Source: Bradyrhizobium sediminis (lineage in GTDB: Bacteria; Pseudomonadota; Alphaproteobacteria; Rhizobiales; Xanthobacteraceae). From it: 64,000 nucleotides of DNA. Position 1 is the stretch's first letter, and each line of letters starts with the position of its first letter. The position numbers were made by a program, and so were the translations under genes. The notes below the pieces were generated by a model. It did not search any database and was not told the DNA's origin. It was given only the letters and a program-made list of their open reading frames with translations. This document shows positions 54,502 to 63,892 of the stretch, one piece after another. The DNA lies in assembly GCF_018736085.1 (NCBI RefSeq), contig NZ_CP076134.1, forward strand, positions 2,490,501 through 2,554,500, read 5' to 3'.

Positions 54502-55332
54502 ATGTCCACCGAAGCCGCCAAACCGCCGCGTCCCGCTTCCACCATCCTGTTGCTGCGCGACAGCGCAGCCACGAAAGGCGCCGACGGCAAGAGCCGCGGC
54601 GAGATCGAGGTCTTCATGATGGTGCGCCATTATGAGATTGACTTCAATTCCGGCGCGCTGGTGTTTCCCGGCGGCAGCGTCGACAAGGGCGATCAGGATA
54701 TCATCGCCAATCCCTCGCTTTATGCCGGCGGCGAGAGGCTCGACGCCAGCGCCTTGAGCTTCCGGATCGCCGCGATTCGCGAAACCTTTGAAGAAAGCGG
54801 CATATTGCTGGCGCGTCCCAAGGGATCGAAGGCGCTGGTCGATGCCGGGCGGGCCAGCGAGATCGAGGCCGCGCATCGCGCAGATCTTTGCGACAACAAG
54901 ATCACCTTCCTGAAGGTGCTGACCGACAACGGCATGGTGCTGGCGCTCGACGAACTCGTGCCCTATGCGCACTGGATCACGCCGGAGGGCATGCCGAAGC
55001 GTTTCGACACCTGGTTCTTCCTCGCCGCCGCGCCCCCGGAGCAGGCCGGCGCCCATGACGGCAAGGAATCCACCGACTCGATCTGGGTGTCGCCGCGCGA
55101 GGCGCTGGAAGGCGGCGAGAGCGGGCGGTTCAAGCTGCCGTTCCCGACCACCCGCAACCTGATCCGGCTCGGCAAGCAGTCGAGCGTACAGGCCGCGCTC
55201 GACGACAGCAGGGGCAAATCCATCGTCACGGTGATGCCGGTGATGACAAAGCTCAACGGCGGCCGCCAGCTCCGCATCCCGCTGGAAGCCGGCTACGACG
55301 GCGAGGTGTTCGAGGTCGGCGTGGTGGGGTGA
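54502..55332 (+). CDS. NUDIX hydrolase (NUDT19-like)
   Basis: NUDIX enzymes hydrolyse X-linked nucleoside diphosphates. From the ATG at 54502 (MSTEAAKPPRPASTILLLRD) the product has 276 residues. The box is split: FPGGSVDKGD is followed by about 30 residues and then AAIRETFEESGILLA. This long insert is typical of NUDT19-type coenzyme A diphosphatases, which fits a CoA-linked neighbourhood. In-frame starts at 54427 and 54478 exist, the first within a repeat. Confidence 0.88.
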   Translation: MSTEAAKPPRPASTILLLRDSAATKGADGKSRGEIEVFMMVRHYEIDFNSGALVFPGGSVDKGDQDIIANPSLYAGGERLDASALSFRIAAIRETFEESGILLARPKGSKALVDAGRASEIEAAHRADLCDNKITFLKVLTDNGMVLALDELVPYAHWITPEGMPKRFDTWFFLAAAPPEQAGAHDGKESTDSIWVSPREALEGGESGRFKLPFPTTRNLIRLGKQSSVQAALDDSRGKSIVTVMPVMTKLNGGRQLRIPLEAGYDGEVFEVGVVG

Positions 55333-55515
55333 GACAAAGCTGGATTGCATCGCGGAGCCTGTCATCGGGCGCGCGTTCGCGCGACCCATTGGCTCGCAAC
55401 GACGACCGCGGCGCTTGTGTGCACGTCCGGCACACTTCGGCACGCAACGAAGTATTCCAGATCTCCCGTCCTGTAGTCTCCCGTCTCGACAGAATCGAGA
55501 ACGGGAAACCACGAC

Positions 55516-56436
55516 ATGGAACAGACCCGCCAGCCCAACATGGCCGTCGAACTCGCGCTGCTCTTGGCGCTGGCGACGCTGTGGGGCGCGTCCTATACCT
55601 TCATCCGGCTCGGTGTCGCGACCATTCCGCCTGTTACCCTGATCGCCGCGCGCACCCTGATCGCCGGGCTGCTGCTCCTGGTCATCATGCGCTGGCGCGG
55701 CGTGAGCCTGCCGGCGGATGCCGCGACCTGGCGGCGCTTCCTGTTCCAGGCCTGCCTCAACAGCGTGATTCCCTGGACCATGCTGGCTTGGGGCGAGCGC
55801 GCGCTCGATGCCGGGCTTGCCACCATCCTCAATTCGACGTCGCCGATCTTCACCTTCTTTCTCACACTCGCCATCACGCGCCATGAGACGCTGACACCGC
55901 GAAAACTGCTCGGCGTCGGGGCAGGGATGGCCGGCATCTGCCTCATCGTCGGCGTGCAGGCGCTCAGTGGATTGGGCGAGCAGCTGGTCGCGCAGGTGGT
56001 GACTGTGCTGGCGGCGATCTGCTACGCGGGCGCTGCGATCTTCGGCCGCGGCTTCAAGGGCCTCGATCCGATGGCGCCGGCCGCCGGCTCGCTGTTGTGT
56101 GGCGCGGCGATCCTGATTCCCGTCAGCCTGGTGGTGGACCGGCCATGGACGCTGGCGCCGTCGATGAGTTCGATCTGGGCGCTGCTTGCGCTGGCGGTGT
56201 TCTCCACGGCGCTCGCCTTCGTGATCTATTTCCGGCTGATCCAGACGCTGGGTTCGGTCGGCACCACGGCGCAGGCCTATTTGCGGGTGCCAATCGGCGT
56301 CGCGGTTGGTGTGCTGTTCCTCGGCGAGAGCCCGTCGGCGACAGCGTGGATCGGCCTCGGTTGCGTCGTGATCGGCGTCGCCGCGATGACGATCCCGGCA
56401 AGGAAGCGGGGATCGACGAGATGGCTTCGTGTTTGA
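55516..56436 (+). CDS. EamA/DMT-family transporter
   Basis: The 306-residue protein has ten hydrophobic segments in two EamA repeats, with ALATLWGASYTFIRLGVATI in the first and SALGLAFVIYFRLIQTLGSV-like sequence in the second. Drug/metabolite exporters of this family move amino acids, nucleosides or small metabolites; nothing specific can be said. It ends before a 222-base spacer. Confidence 0.92.
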   Translation: MEQTRQPNMAVELALLLALATLWGASYTFIRLGVATIPPVTLIAARTLIAGLLLLVIMRWRGVSLPADAATWRRFLFQACLNSVIPWTMLAWGERALDAGLATILNSTSPIFTFFLTLAITRHETLTPRKLLGVGAGMAGICLIVGVQALSGLGEQLVAQVVTVLAAICYAGAAIFGRGFKGLDPMAPAAGSLLCGAAILIPVSLVVDRPWTLAPSMSSIWALLALAVFSTALAFVIYFRLIQTLGSVGTTAQAYLRVPIGVAVGVLFLGESPSATAWIGLGCVVIGVAAMTIPARKRGSTRWLRV

Positions 56437-56658
56437 GCCGCTTGCAAGCTTCGGCCTTGGCTTCATTCCAAGGTCGCACGCCATGCAGCCCATCCTCTTT
56501 GGCCCGGATAATTGGGCATGACCTTGGATGGTTCGAAGCCGATAGGAGACCGCTAGACCTTTTCGGGCTTGGGCTACGTATGCTATATCCTGCAAGTTGT
56601 AGGGGGACGGTCCTCGCTCGAAGCGCAGATGGGGGCCGTCAGAAAGACAGACGGGGCA

Positions 56659-57177
56659 ATGATCCTCAATCGTAAGCACCTGCGGGAAGCCCAGCTCACG
56701 GCTTTGGGCGGCGGATTTCTAATTGCAATCGCATTTTGGTTTCGCGGCGCAATCGAATTCTACCTTGGTCAGACAGCCACTAGTTGGCTGCTCAACGTTC
56801 TCCTGCTTCTCTATTTGGTGTCATTGATCCCAGTATCGAGCGGCTGGCTCGACATCCGCCACTGGGAAAGCACCGAGCGCGAGCAGAAGGAGGAAGACGA
56901 GCGTGATCAAGCCAAATGGAACAGCGAGCAAAGAGAGCAACAGGCCAAGTATGACGCCTTCCTGAACTGGGTGCGACAAAACCCGCGGACCGCCGACCGC
57001 CTGATGCGCATCGCCGAAGAGGAGCAGATTGAGAACCCGGAATATCGTAGCTGGCTTATCGAGCGACGTGAACGCGAAGGCCCCAACCCGTTGACCGACC
57101 TTCCCCGCTTGTTTGATTGGCTAAAAGCCCGTCGTGATCTCAAGCAATTTGGGATCGACCCTCCGCTACCCGGTTAG
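56659..57177 (+). CDS. Two-TM protein with charged helical domain, unknown function
   Basis: The ATG at 56659 gives 172 residues: two hydrophobic segments (LTALGGGFLIAIAFWFRGAI, SWLLNVLLLLYLVSLIPVSS), then a very charged helix (TEREQKEEDERDQAKWNSEQ) likely to form a coiled coil, and RTADRLMRIAEEEQIENPEY. GC is lower than in the genes around. It is followed 18 bases later by another unknown gene, so the pair may be one operon. I recognise no family. Confidence 0.72.
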   Translation: MILNRKHLREAQLTALGGGFLIAIAFWFRGAIEFYLGQTATSWLLNVLLLLYLVSLIPVSSGWLDIRHWESTEREQKEEDERDQAKWNSEQREQQAKYDAFLNWVRQNPRTADRLMRIAEEEQIENPEYRSWLIERREREGPNPLTDLPRLFDWLKARRDLKQFGIDPPLPG

Positions 57178-57195
57178 CGCGATCAAGGATCGTCG

Positions 57196-57663
57196 ATGGC
57201 TTCAGATTGGTCAGGCTCTATCAACGTCAAAGTGACGGAGGCCAATATCCGTTGCGTTGTTACGGGCACCGATTCCGACGCTCTGGGCGTTGCAACAATG
57301 TCAGGTGAAGCATCGCTGTCACGCATTTCCGACACAGAGCCACCACGACAGGAATTTCGCCTATCGCTAGCGATCCAAGGTCGCTCGGCATTGCAGGCAA
57401 AGGCGGCAGCGACGGTGTGGCCAAAATTGTTCGACGAAGTCGCGGAGAACGATGATGTCATTGGCATTCTTCTTAAAGCCGACGAAGACGATCATCGGCG
57501 AGGGGACGTATTTCTCCTCGCCACTCAGTTTGACAAGCTAATGCCCGTGATGAGTAAGTTCACGACTGGCGCGGTTGTTGTGCTTTATATTCGGAAGAGC
57601 ACGCTGTCCGAGTGCGACCTGATAGTGATGATTGACCTCAATACGACGGTTATCGCGCCATAG
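57196..57663 (+). CDS. Soluble protein of unknown function
   Basis: The 155-residue protein (MASDWSGSINVKVTEANIRC) has no signal or membrane segment and looks beta-rich with LAIQGRSALQAKAAATVWPK and GAVVVLYIRKSTLSECDLIV. I recognise no family. It follows the two-TM protein with 18 bases between them. A short reading at 57815 repeats its first residues (MASDWS-x-S) before the kinase gene, which may be a duplication remnant. Confidence 0.68.
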   Translation: MASDWSGSINVKVTEANIRCVVTGTDSDALGVATMSGEASLSRISDTEPPRQEFRLSLAIQGRSALQAKAAATVWPKLFDEVAENDDVIGILLKADEDDHRRGDVFLLATQFDKLMPVMSKFTTGAVVVLYIRKSTLSECDLIVMIDLNTTVIAP

Positions 57664-57846
57664 TGGGACAGCACCGAATAGCTCGACCCAGGGCGGGACG
57701 GGGGTGACGGTCGAGAGCCGGCAAACCCGGAGCTTGCGAAAGCGCCAAAAAGACCGTCAGGGCGGCGCGGGGGGACCGAGCATGTTCCCCCCCGGCCTCC
57801 AATCCATCGTATATATGGCCTCTGATTGGAGCCGGTCTCAATAACC

Positions 57847-60519
57847 ATGCCTTCCGAAGCGCCGCAAAAGCCAAGGTCGTTCTCGCTCTCGATCGGTCAG
57901 CTGACATTTGGCAGTTTTCTGCTGGTGCTGGCCGTGATCACGATCACCAGCATCGCCAGCGTGGTCGCCATCCGTCACATCGATTCGACCTTTGCCGAAC
58001 TGCAGCGGTTGCAGAGCGTCGGCGACCTCGCGCAGGACATCGACCGGCGGATGAACGAACTGCGCCTTGCGGCGCGCGACTTCGTCACCGATCCCGGCAC
58101 GCAATCGACCCAGGTCGGCGACGCGGCCTCGGCGCTCAGTGAGATCCTGAAGAAGACCCGGCTGGAGCTTGCGCCGGAGCAGCAGGACATGATCGACGGC
58201 GTTACCGCGCGATTGGCGACCTATCGCAGCGGCATCGAACGCATTTCGTCGCTGATCAACCGCCGCGCCGAACTGATCGTCGGCCTGCCGCCGTTGCGCG
58301 AAGGTTTCGATTCGGCGATCGCCGAAACCCCCGATCCGGTGATCGCCTCGACCTTGTTCCAGACCCAAAGCCGCATCGCCTCGGCGTTGTTGGCGCGCAA
58401 CCCGTCGGCCGCCGAGCAGGCGGCGCAAAGCATGCGGGCGCTGACGATCCCGGATCGCAAGCTGCGCGCCGCCGTCGACAATTACGCCGAAGCAATCATC
58501 GCGATCTCGATCCGCGAACGCCAGATCGCGGATATTGACAGGGAAGTGCTCGGTTCCGAAGGCCGCCTGATCCAGCGCGTCACCGAACTGCTGCGCGACG
58601 TCAGCGAGCGCCGCGGCCGTGTGCTGTCCCGCGATTTCGCGCGGACGCTGGCCGAGGCCAAATGGCAGAGCATCGTTCTTGGTACTGCCGGCGTCTTGAT
58701 CGGGCTGTGGGCGGCGGCGGTCGTGGTGCGGCGGACTGTCCGGCCGCTCGCCTCGATCTCGGCCTCGATCCGGGCACTGGCGGCGGGCAAGAAAGACACC
58801 TCGATCCCCGCCACCGACGTGGAAAACGAGATCGGCGATATCGCGCGAGCCGCCGAAGTATTCCGCCGCACGCTGGTCGACGCCGATGCGGCGCGCGAGG
58901 CGGCGGTGCGCGCATTGGCCGAGCAGCGCCTTGCCGAGGAAAGCTATCGCAAGCTGTTCGAGGGTTCGGTCGACGGGATCTACGTGACGACGCCGGGCGG
59001 CGCGTTGCTCAACGCCAATCCGGCGCTGGCGCGGATGATGGGGTATGACACGCCGCAGGACCTGATTGACGGCATCAGCGACGTCGCAGAAGCGGTCTAC
59101 GTGCATCCGGCGGCGCGGGCGGAATATCAGGCGCTGATGCGGCGCGACGGCATGGTGCGCGAGTTCGAGTATCAGGTTCGCGCCCGCGACGGCCGGGTGC
59201 TCTGGCTTTCCGACAGCGCAACCGTCGCCCGCGACGAAGCCGGCAAGATCGTCCGCTATGAAGGGACGGTGCGCGACATCACCGATCAGAAGCGCGCCGA
59301 GGACGCGATTGCCGAAGGTAGACGGTTGCTGCAGCAGGTGATCGACACCGTGCCCGCCGTCATCAACGTCAAGGACAAGGAGCTTCGCTACGTCCTGATG
59401 AATCGCTACATGGCCGGCATCTTCGGCGTCGAGCCTGCGGATGCGATCGGCCGCACCACCACCGATCTGATGTCGCGCTACGGCGCGGAAAAGACCGATG
59501 AGCATGACAAACGGGTGCTGGAAGCGGGCAGGGAACTCGGCTTCTACGAGGAGGAATACAAGGATTCCTCGGGCAACATGCGGCAATGGCTGGTCAACAA
59601 GCTTCCGCTGCTGAATGCCGAAGGCGAGATCGAAAACATCGTCACCGTCGCGCTCGACATCGGCGAGCGCAAGCGCGGCGAACTGGAAATGCGCAAGGCC
59701 AAGGACGCGGCGGAAGCGGCGCTGCGCAATCTGCGCGAGACCCAGAATTCGCTGATCGAGGCGGAAAAGCTCGCTGCCCTCGGGCGGCTGGTGGCGGGCG
59801 TCGCCCACGAGGTCAACAACCCCGTCGGCATCAGCCTGACGGTGGCTTCGTCGCTGGAGCGCAAGACCGCCTTGTTCTCCGCCGAAGTCGCCCGCGGCGA
59901 TCTGCGGCGGTCGAGCCTGACCGATTTCCTCGAGGCCAGCCGTGATGCCTCCTCGCAGCTGGTGGCCAATCTCAACCGCGCCGCTGAACTGATCACCTCG
60001 TTCAAGCAGGTCGCCGCCGACCGCAACTACTCGGATCAGCGCACCTTCGACCTCGGCGATCTCACCGAGCAGGTCGTGATGAGCCTTCGGCCGGGCTTGA
60101 GAAAGCATAATCTGACGCTGACCGTCGACTGCCAGCCCAACCTCATCATGAACTCCTATCCCGGGCCCTATGGCCAGGTGCTCACCAACCTGTTTCTCAA
60201 TTCGGTGGCGCACGCATTTCCGGACGGCAAGGCCGGGCAGGTCGATATCCAGGTGCGGGAGTCAGGCAAGGACAATGTCGAGATCATCTTCTCCGACAAC
60301 GGAATCGGCATGAGCCTCGACGTCCGGCGCCGGGCGTTCGATCCGTTCTTCACTACCCGTCGCGACCAGGGCGGCACTGGGCTCGGCCTGCATATCGTCT
60401 ACAGCATCGTGACCAACCGGTTGGGCGGCCGGCTCGACCTCGATTCGGAGCCGGGCGGCGGCACGCGGATCCAGATCATCCTGCCCCGGGTCGCGCCGTT
60501 GGAGCAGGCTGCGGAATGA
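57847..60519 (+). CDS. PAS-containing sensor histidine kinase
   Basis: The 890-residue protein has a first TM near residues 22-45, a helical sensory domain, a second TM (LGTAGVLIGLWAAAVVV, about 275-295), a HAMP domain, two PAS domains (YRKLFEGSVDGIYVTTPGGA and LQQVIDTVPAVINVKDKELR), and a kinase core with His654 (GVAHEVNNPVGIS), N-box FLNSVAHAF, and DNGIGM, FTTRRDQGGTGLGLHI. The ATG at 57847 is chosen; a TTG seven codons upstream is possible. No response regulator is adjacent, so it is an orphan in this window. Confidence 0.93.
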   Translation: MPSEAPQKPRSFSLSIGQLTFGSFLLVLAVITITSIASVVAIRHIDSTFAELQRLQSVGDLAQDIDRRMNELRLAARDFVTDPGTQSTQVGDAASALSEILKKTRLELAPEQQDMIDGVTARLATYRSGIERISSLINRRAELIVGLPPLREGFDSAIAETPDPVIASTLFQTQSRIASALLARNPSAAEQAAQSMRALTIPDRKLRAAVDNYAEAIIAISIRERQIADIDREVLGSEGRLIQRVTELLRDVSERRGRVLSRDFARTLAEAKWQSIVLGTAGVLIGLWAAAVVVRRTVRPLASISASIRALAAGKKDTSIPATDVENEIGDIARAAEVFRRTLVDADAAREAAVRALAEQRLAEESYRKLFEGSVDGIYVTTPGGALLNANPALARMMGYDTPQDLIDGISDVAEAVYVHPAARAEYQALMRRDGMVREFEYQVRARDGRVLWLSDSATVARDEAGKIVRYEGTVRDITDQKRAEDAIAEGRRLLQQVIDTVPAVINVKDKELRYVLMNRYMAGIFGVEPADAIGRTTTDLMSRYGAEKTDEHDKRVLEAGRELGFYEEEYKDSSGNMRQWLVNKLPLLNAEGEIENIVTVALDIGERKRGELEMRKAKDAAEAALRNLRETQNSLIEAEKLAALGRLVAGVAHEVNNPVGISLTVASSLERKTALFSAEVARGDLRRSSLTDFLEASRDASSQLVANLNRAAELITSFKQVAADRNYSDQRTFDLGDLTEQVVMSLRPGLRKHNLTLTVDCQPNLIMNSYPGPYGQVLTNLFLNSVAHAFPDGKAGQVDIQVRESGKDNVEIIFSDNGIGMSLDVRRRAFDPFFTTRRDQGGTGLGLHIVYSIVTNRLGGRLDLDSEPGGGTRIQIILPRVAPLEQAAE

Positions 60520-60584
60520 CGCGCATTTCGCAAAAGGGGATAGAGGTTCTGCGATCAGAATACGCGCAGCCAGGAAGGAGTTTG

Positions 60585-60932
60585 CTAGTCGACGTCGGCC
60601 AGCTTGTGCAGCGTCGCGCCGAAGATCTGGCTGGCCTTTCCGACCAGCGCGGTGCCGTTCATGACGCCTCGCGTGTCGGTGAAGGTGCCGGACACGCCGA
60701 TGCCGACCGGACTGGGGCCGCCGAACAACGGGTTGGCATCGGGGCTGGACGTGTGACGCTGGACAAGCACCTCGCCCTTGAAGGTATCGTCCTTCACCGT
60801 GTAGCTGCCGGTGTAGAACAGATACGCGTCACCGCCGAGGATCTTGCCGTCGCGGAACAGGATCACGCCGCTGCCCTTGCCCGTGCGGCCATCCTGCAGG
60901 CTGACATGGATCGAATACAGTCCGTTTTTCAT
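60585..60932 (-). CDS. GrlR-like protein
   Basis: The 115-residue protein starts MKNGLYSIHVSLQDGRTGKG and continues GSGVILFRDGKILGGDAYLF and YTGSYTVKDDTFKGEVLVQR, the pattern of GrlR, an eight-strand beta-barrel that in enteric pathogens blocks the activator GrlA of type III secretion. Many rhizobial members have no GrlA. No type III gene is visible here, so the role is open. It is convergent with the sensor kinase. Confidence 0.75.
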   Translation of the reverse strand: MKNGLYSIHVSLQDGRTGKGSGVILFRDGKILGGDAYLFYTGSYTVKDDTFKGEVLVQRHTSSPDANPLFGGPSPVGIGVSGTFTDTRGVMNGTALVGKASQIFGATLHKLADVD

Positions 60933-61158
60933 GATGTTCCGATTCCGACGCCCGTTGTCCCCCGGAGTCGGCGGCTAGTTATGCCAAAGCGGGGCACGCA
61001 GCGTCAACGCGGCAGCTTGACCGCACCCGACAGCAGACGCTCAAATTCTGCCAAATCGTGTAGCACTGCGATGATGGCGGCGTTGGTGGCGGCCAAGTTG
61101 GCCCGCGAAATGCATAGTCTTTGTTGCACCGGCCGGTGGGTGCTGGAGCAAGGGACAG

Positions 61159-61611
61159 GTGACCAACTGGATCGATTCCGGCGGCGATGCGTTGCCACCA
61201 CATGCTGACGAAAACATCCGGCCGAACGGGGACCGCCGCCGCGCGGTTCGCTGCAAGACGCGGCTCAGTATCAGTAGTGCGATATTGCTCTCGGTGCTGG
61301 CGTCCGATGTCGGAACAGCCCGCGACCGCGGCCAGTTCGCCAACGCCAATCCCGAGCTGAAAGCGTGGTTCGAAAGCCTGAAGAGCGGCAAGGGACCCTG
61401 CTGTTCGGAGGCCGACGGCACCGCGATCAGCGATGCGGACTGGGAGTCACGCGGTGGCCATTATCGGGTGCGGATCGAAGGCGAGTGGGTCGATGTGCCG
61501 GAAGAAGCCGTCATCACCGAACCCAACCGCGTCGGCCGCACCATGGTCTGGCCGATCCGCGGCTATCTCGGGCTGACGATCCGCTGCTTCATGCCGGGCA
61601 GCATGACCTAG
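61159..61611 (+). CDS. Small exported protein of unknown function
   Basis: A GTG at 61159, behind AAGGGACAG, opens 150 residues. A hydrophobic stretch (SISSAILLSVLASDVGTA, about 37-54) may be a signal. The domain after it (LKAWFESLKSGKGPCCSEAD, GHYRVRIEGEWVDVPEEAVI, IRCFMPGSMT) has three Cys and is a pattern I remember in bradyrhizobial hypotheticals. The 226-base stretch before the gene shows nothing else. Confidence 0.7.
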   Translation: MTNWIDSGGDALPPHADENIRPNGDRRRAVRCKTRLSISSAILLSVLASDVGTARDRGQFANANPELKAWFESLKSGKGPCCSEADGTAISDADWESRGGHYRVRIEGEWVDVPEEAVITEPNRVGRTMVWPIRGYLGLTIRCFMPGSMT

Positions 61612-61624
61612 GCGCGTCGCAACC

Positions 61625-62008
61625 TCACGCGTATTTCTGGTCGCGCTCCAACAGCTCGATCGAGATGCCCTGCGGCCCGCGGATGAAGCAGATGCGCACG
61701 CCCGGCCGGATCGTGGTGGGTTCCTTGGTGAACTCGACGCCCTTCGCCTTGATCTCGGCGGCGACCGCATCAATGTCCTTCACCGTCAGCCCGAAATGAT
61801 CGAGCCCCTGATAGGGCGTCACCGGCGGGGTGTTGACGCCGTCGCCCGCCGCGACCGCTGCGATGAACACATTGGCGCCGCCCAGCTTGACGTCGATCCG
61901 CCCGGGGCCGCGGACGATCTCGCCGCCGAGGATATTTTCCAGCCAGGCGGCCGTGGCCTCGGGGTCGGGACTACGCAGATGGACGTGATCCCAGGTGACG
62001 ATCGGCAT
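61625..62008 (-). CDS. VOC/glyoxalase-type protein
   Basis: The start at 62008 (MPIVTWDHVHLRSPDPEATA) gives 127 residues with the two betaalphabetabetabeta modules of the VOC fold: the first starts DHVHLRS, the second LDHFGLTVKDIDAVAAEIKA, ending GPQGISIELLERD. His and Glu positions for a metal centre are present. Substrate is unknown. A longer reading to 62125 is rejected because it has a Cys/His/Arg-rich start without motif. Confidence 0.9.
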   Translation of the reverse strand: MPIVTWDHVHLRSPDPEATAAWLENILGGEIVRGPGRIDVKLGGANVFIAAVAAGDGVNTPPVTPYQGLDHFGLTVKDIDAVAAEIKAKGVEFTKEPTTIRPGVRICFIRGPQGISIELLERDQKYA

Positions 62009-62232
62009 TGTTGGTCTCCCCGTTGGCTGCAGCACCGACAATTTTAGCGGCCGCATTCCGGCAAGACCATCCCTCCGGTGCGGACCTTTGCGGGCGAATT
62101 GGGATGCATTCCAATGTTGACACATTTGGATGGAACCATTGCCGGGTTTCGTGGATTGACCGGATGCTAGCAGCGCCGATTGACGGTGCAGTGCAGCAGC
62201 CAGCTTCGTTTCGCCGCTGTCGATGGCATGAC

Positions 62233-62841
62233 ATGAACGCAGGGCTTGATCGCATCGAATCGAACAGGCTTGCCGGGCTCGCGAAGCTCGCCGGGTTTCG
62301 CGGCCGTTCAGGAGGGCCCGAAGGCAAGACCTTCACGCCGGGATTTATCGGCGTGCTGGCCATCCTGATCGCCGGACTGGGGGCATGGGTGCTGTCCAGC
62401 AATGGCAGCAACACCGCTGAAAGCGAACCGCTGAGCCTCGCAGCGGCGGTTGCGAGCGAACCGGCACCGCCGCCCAGCACGGACCTCGGGCTGGACCTGT
62501 CCCTGCCCAACCAGGCGGCGAGCCCAGCCGATCCCCCAATCGAAGCGGCTCCCGTGGACGGGTTGAGGATCGCATCGCAGTCCTGGCGAAGGGGCGGCTT
62601 GGGGTCGAAGGCCCTGGTAACCCTGACGCTCCGCAACGGCAACGATTACGCGGTCAAGGACATCGAGATCTTCTGCTCGTTTGCCCGCCGGGACGGCAGC
62701 CACCTGACCGACCGCAAGCGCATCATTCCCGACACCATCGCCATGAAGAGCCGGAAAACCTTCGCGCGCCTGCATGTCGGCTTCGTCAACATTAGCGCGA
62801 ATCAAGCGAAGTGCTCGCTGGTCACGGCCAGCCGCATCTGA
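62233..62841 (+). CDS. Single-pass membrane protein of unknown function
   Basis: The ATG at 62233 opens 202 residues with one hydrophobic segment (GFIGVLAILIAGLGAWVLSS, about 38-57), a Pro/Ala linker and a C-terminal domain: GSKALVTLTLRNGNDYAVKD, IEIFCSFARRDGSHLTDRKR, HVGFVNISANQAKCSLV. This resembles FxLYD-like beta-sandwich domains. A reading from 62008 adds 75 residues of unlikely sequence. Function unknown. Confidence 0.75.
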   Translation: MNAGLDRIESNRLAGLAKLAGFRGRSGGPEGKTFTPGFIGVLAILIAGLGAWVLSSNGSNTAESEPLSLAAAVASEPAPPPSTDLGLDLSLPNQAASPADPPIEAAPVDGLRIASQSWRRGGLGSKALVTLTLRNGNDYAVKDIEIFCSFARRDGSHLTDRKRIIPDTIAMKSRKTFARLHVGFVNISANQAKCSLVTASRI

Positions 62842-62982
62842 TTCGATCTTCACGAAAAGTTAACCGCTCGCAAAAAATTGGCCCTGCGGGTGAACCGTGC
62901 GGGCAGCTTCGGAACTAATTATGTAACCAGCAGTTGAGAGAACGATCCGTGTGGTTCCCGCATGGACGGAGCGGTCCTTGAG

Positions 62983-63429
62983 ATGCCCGTAGCACGATAC
63001 TTCTTCTATGTCGGCGGAGTGCTGCTGGCGCTGCTGTTCGCGGTTGACGCGTACGTGCCGAAGGAGCCGGTGGTGAGTGCGGCGATCGCGGCGGCGCCGA
63101 TCGAGAATCCCACCCTGAGGATCCGCTCCGACCGGAAATGGCCGGAGCGTGTCGTATACGATACCAGCGTTCCCACCATCGTTCCGCCGCCGGCTGCGAT
63201 AATCGAGGCTGCCGCCGCGGTTCCACAGCCGGTTGCCGAAATGTCGGCCAAGGCGCGCGTGCGGGAGTCGTTTGCGCAGTTCAGGCCGGCCGATGTTTCG
63301 AAGCCTGATGCCAAGCCGCATCCGAAGCGCAAGATTGCCAAGATCCGGGCGGCCCCACCGCCGATGTCGACGCCGATGATGCGGGTGGCGCAACGCCCGA
63401 ATTTTGGATTCTTTACCAGTACCTGGTGA
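62983..63429 (+). CDS. Small membrane-anchored protein of unknown function
   Basis: The ATG at 62983 (MPVARYFFYVGGVLLALLFA) gives 148 residues; another ATG at 62962 is in frame. One N-terminal TM (about 5-24) is followed by a basic, proline-rich part (PHPKRKIAKIRAAPPPMST) ending FGFFTSTW. Similar proteins are common in bradyrhizobia. The 193-base gap after it holds nothing I recognise. Confidence 0.72.
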   Translation: MPVARYFFYVGGVLLALLFAVDAYVPKEPVVSAAIAAAPIENPTLRIRSDRKWPERVVYDTSVPTIVPPPAAIIEAAAAVPQPVAEMSAKARVRESFAQFRPADVSKPDAKPHPKRKIAKIRAAPPPMSTPMMRVAQRPNFGFFTSTW

Positions 63430-63622
63430 GGCAAGGCGTTGTAACGATCTCGCTGCTGCTGGCGCGCTCGGAGTGATTCGAATTCTGCCAATAACGCCCT
63501 GAAAACAAATCAATTTCGTCACGCTGCGTTGATCCGTGCGCTCGTCGGCGGTCGGAGAAGGGCTTCGGTCTCAGCTCTTGCCGCCCCAAGGATGGGGCTA
63601 TGCTTCCGGGCGCCGGACTAGC

Positions 63623-63892
63623 TCAATAGCCGCGGCGATACCGCCGGTCGCGTCCTCCCGGCGACGCTGTTGCGCCCGCGTAAAACGGGTTGACGATGCA
63701 CTGGGCGGGGAGGCCCGATGCGGCCTGGGCGCACTGTGCCAGCGAGGTATAGGCGCATTCGAAATGCTCACCGCCGAACATTTCGATGACCTTGAGGCAG
63801 ACCGGATAGTTCGGATTATACGTCTGGGCGCGAGCTGACGGCGTCGCCGAAACCGTCGCAATCGCCAAGATCGCCAGAGCCAGAATGCGCAT
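63623..63892 (-). CDS. DUF3551 small secreted protein
   Basis: From the ATG at 63892, behind GGAG, the product has 89 residues with a signal peptide (LALAILAIATVSATPSARA) and the family pattern NYPVCLKVIEMFGGEHFECA and YTSLAQCAQAASGLPAQCIV with four Cys. DUF3551 proteins are small exported proteins of Bradyrhizobium and relatives; role unknown. Its start overlaps a possible upstream stop codon (TAATG). Confidence 0.86.
   Translation of the reverse strand: MRILALAILAIATVSATPSARAQTYNPNYPVCLKVIEMFGGEHFECAYTSLAQCAQAASGLPAQCIVNPFYAGATASPGGRDRRYRRGY

Noticed and set aside
55333..55515. A further repeat copy between the NUDIX and DMT genes
   Set aside because: TGGATTGC and CTCGCAACGAC recall the GTCATTGC family, but too little pairs to call it an element.
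54229..56679. An 816-codon open frame on the - strand
   Set aside because: It crosses the NUDIX and DMT genes in antisense and also runs through a repeat; the + strand genes have clear domains.
57838..60213. A 791-codon open frame on the - strand
   Set aside because: It mirrors the sensor kinase reading frame and shows no motif or ribosome-binding site.
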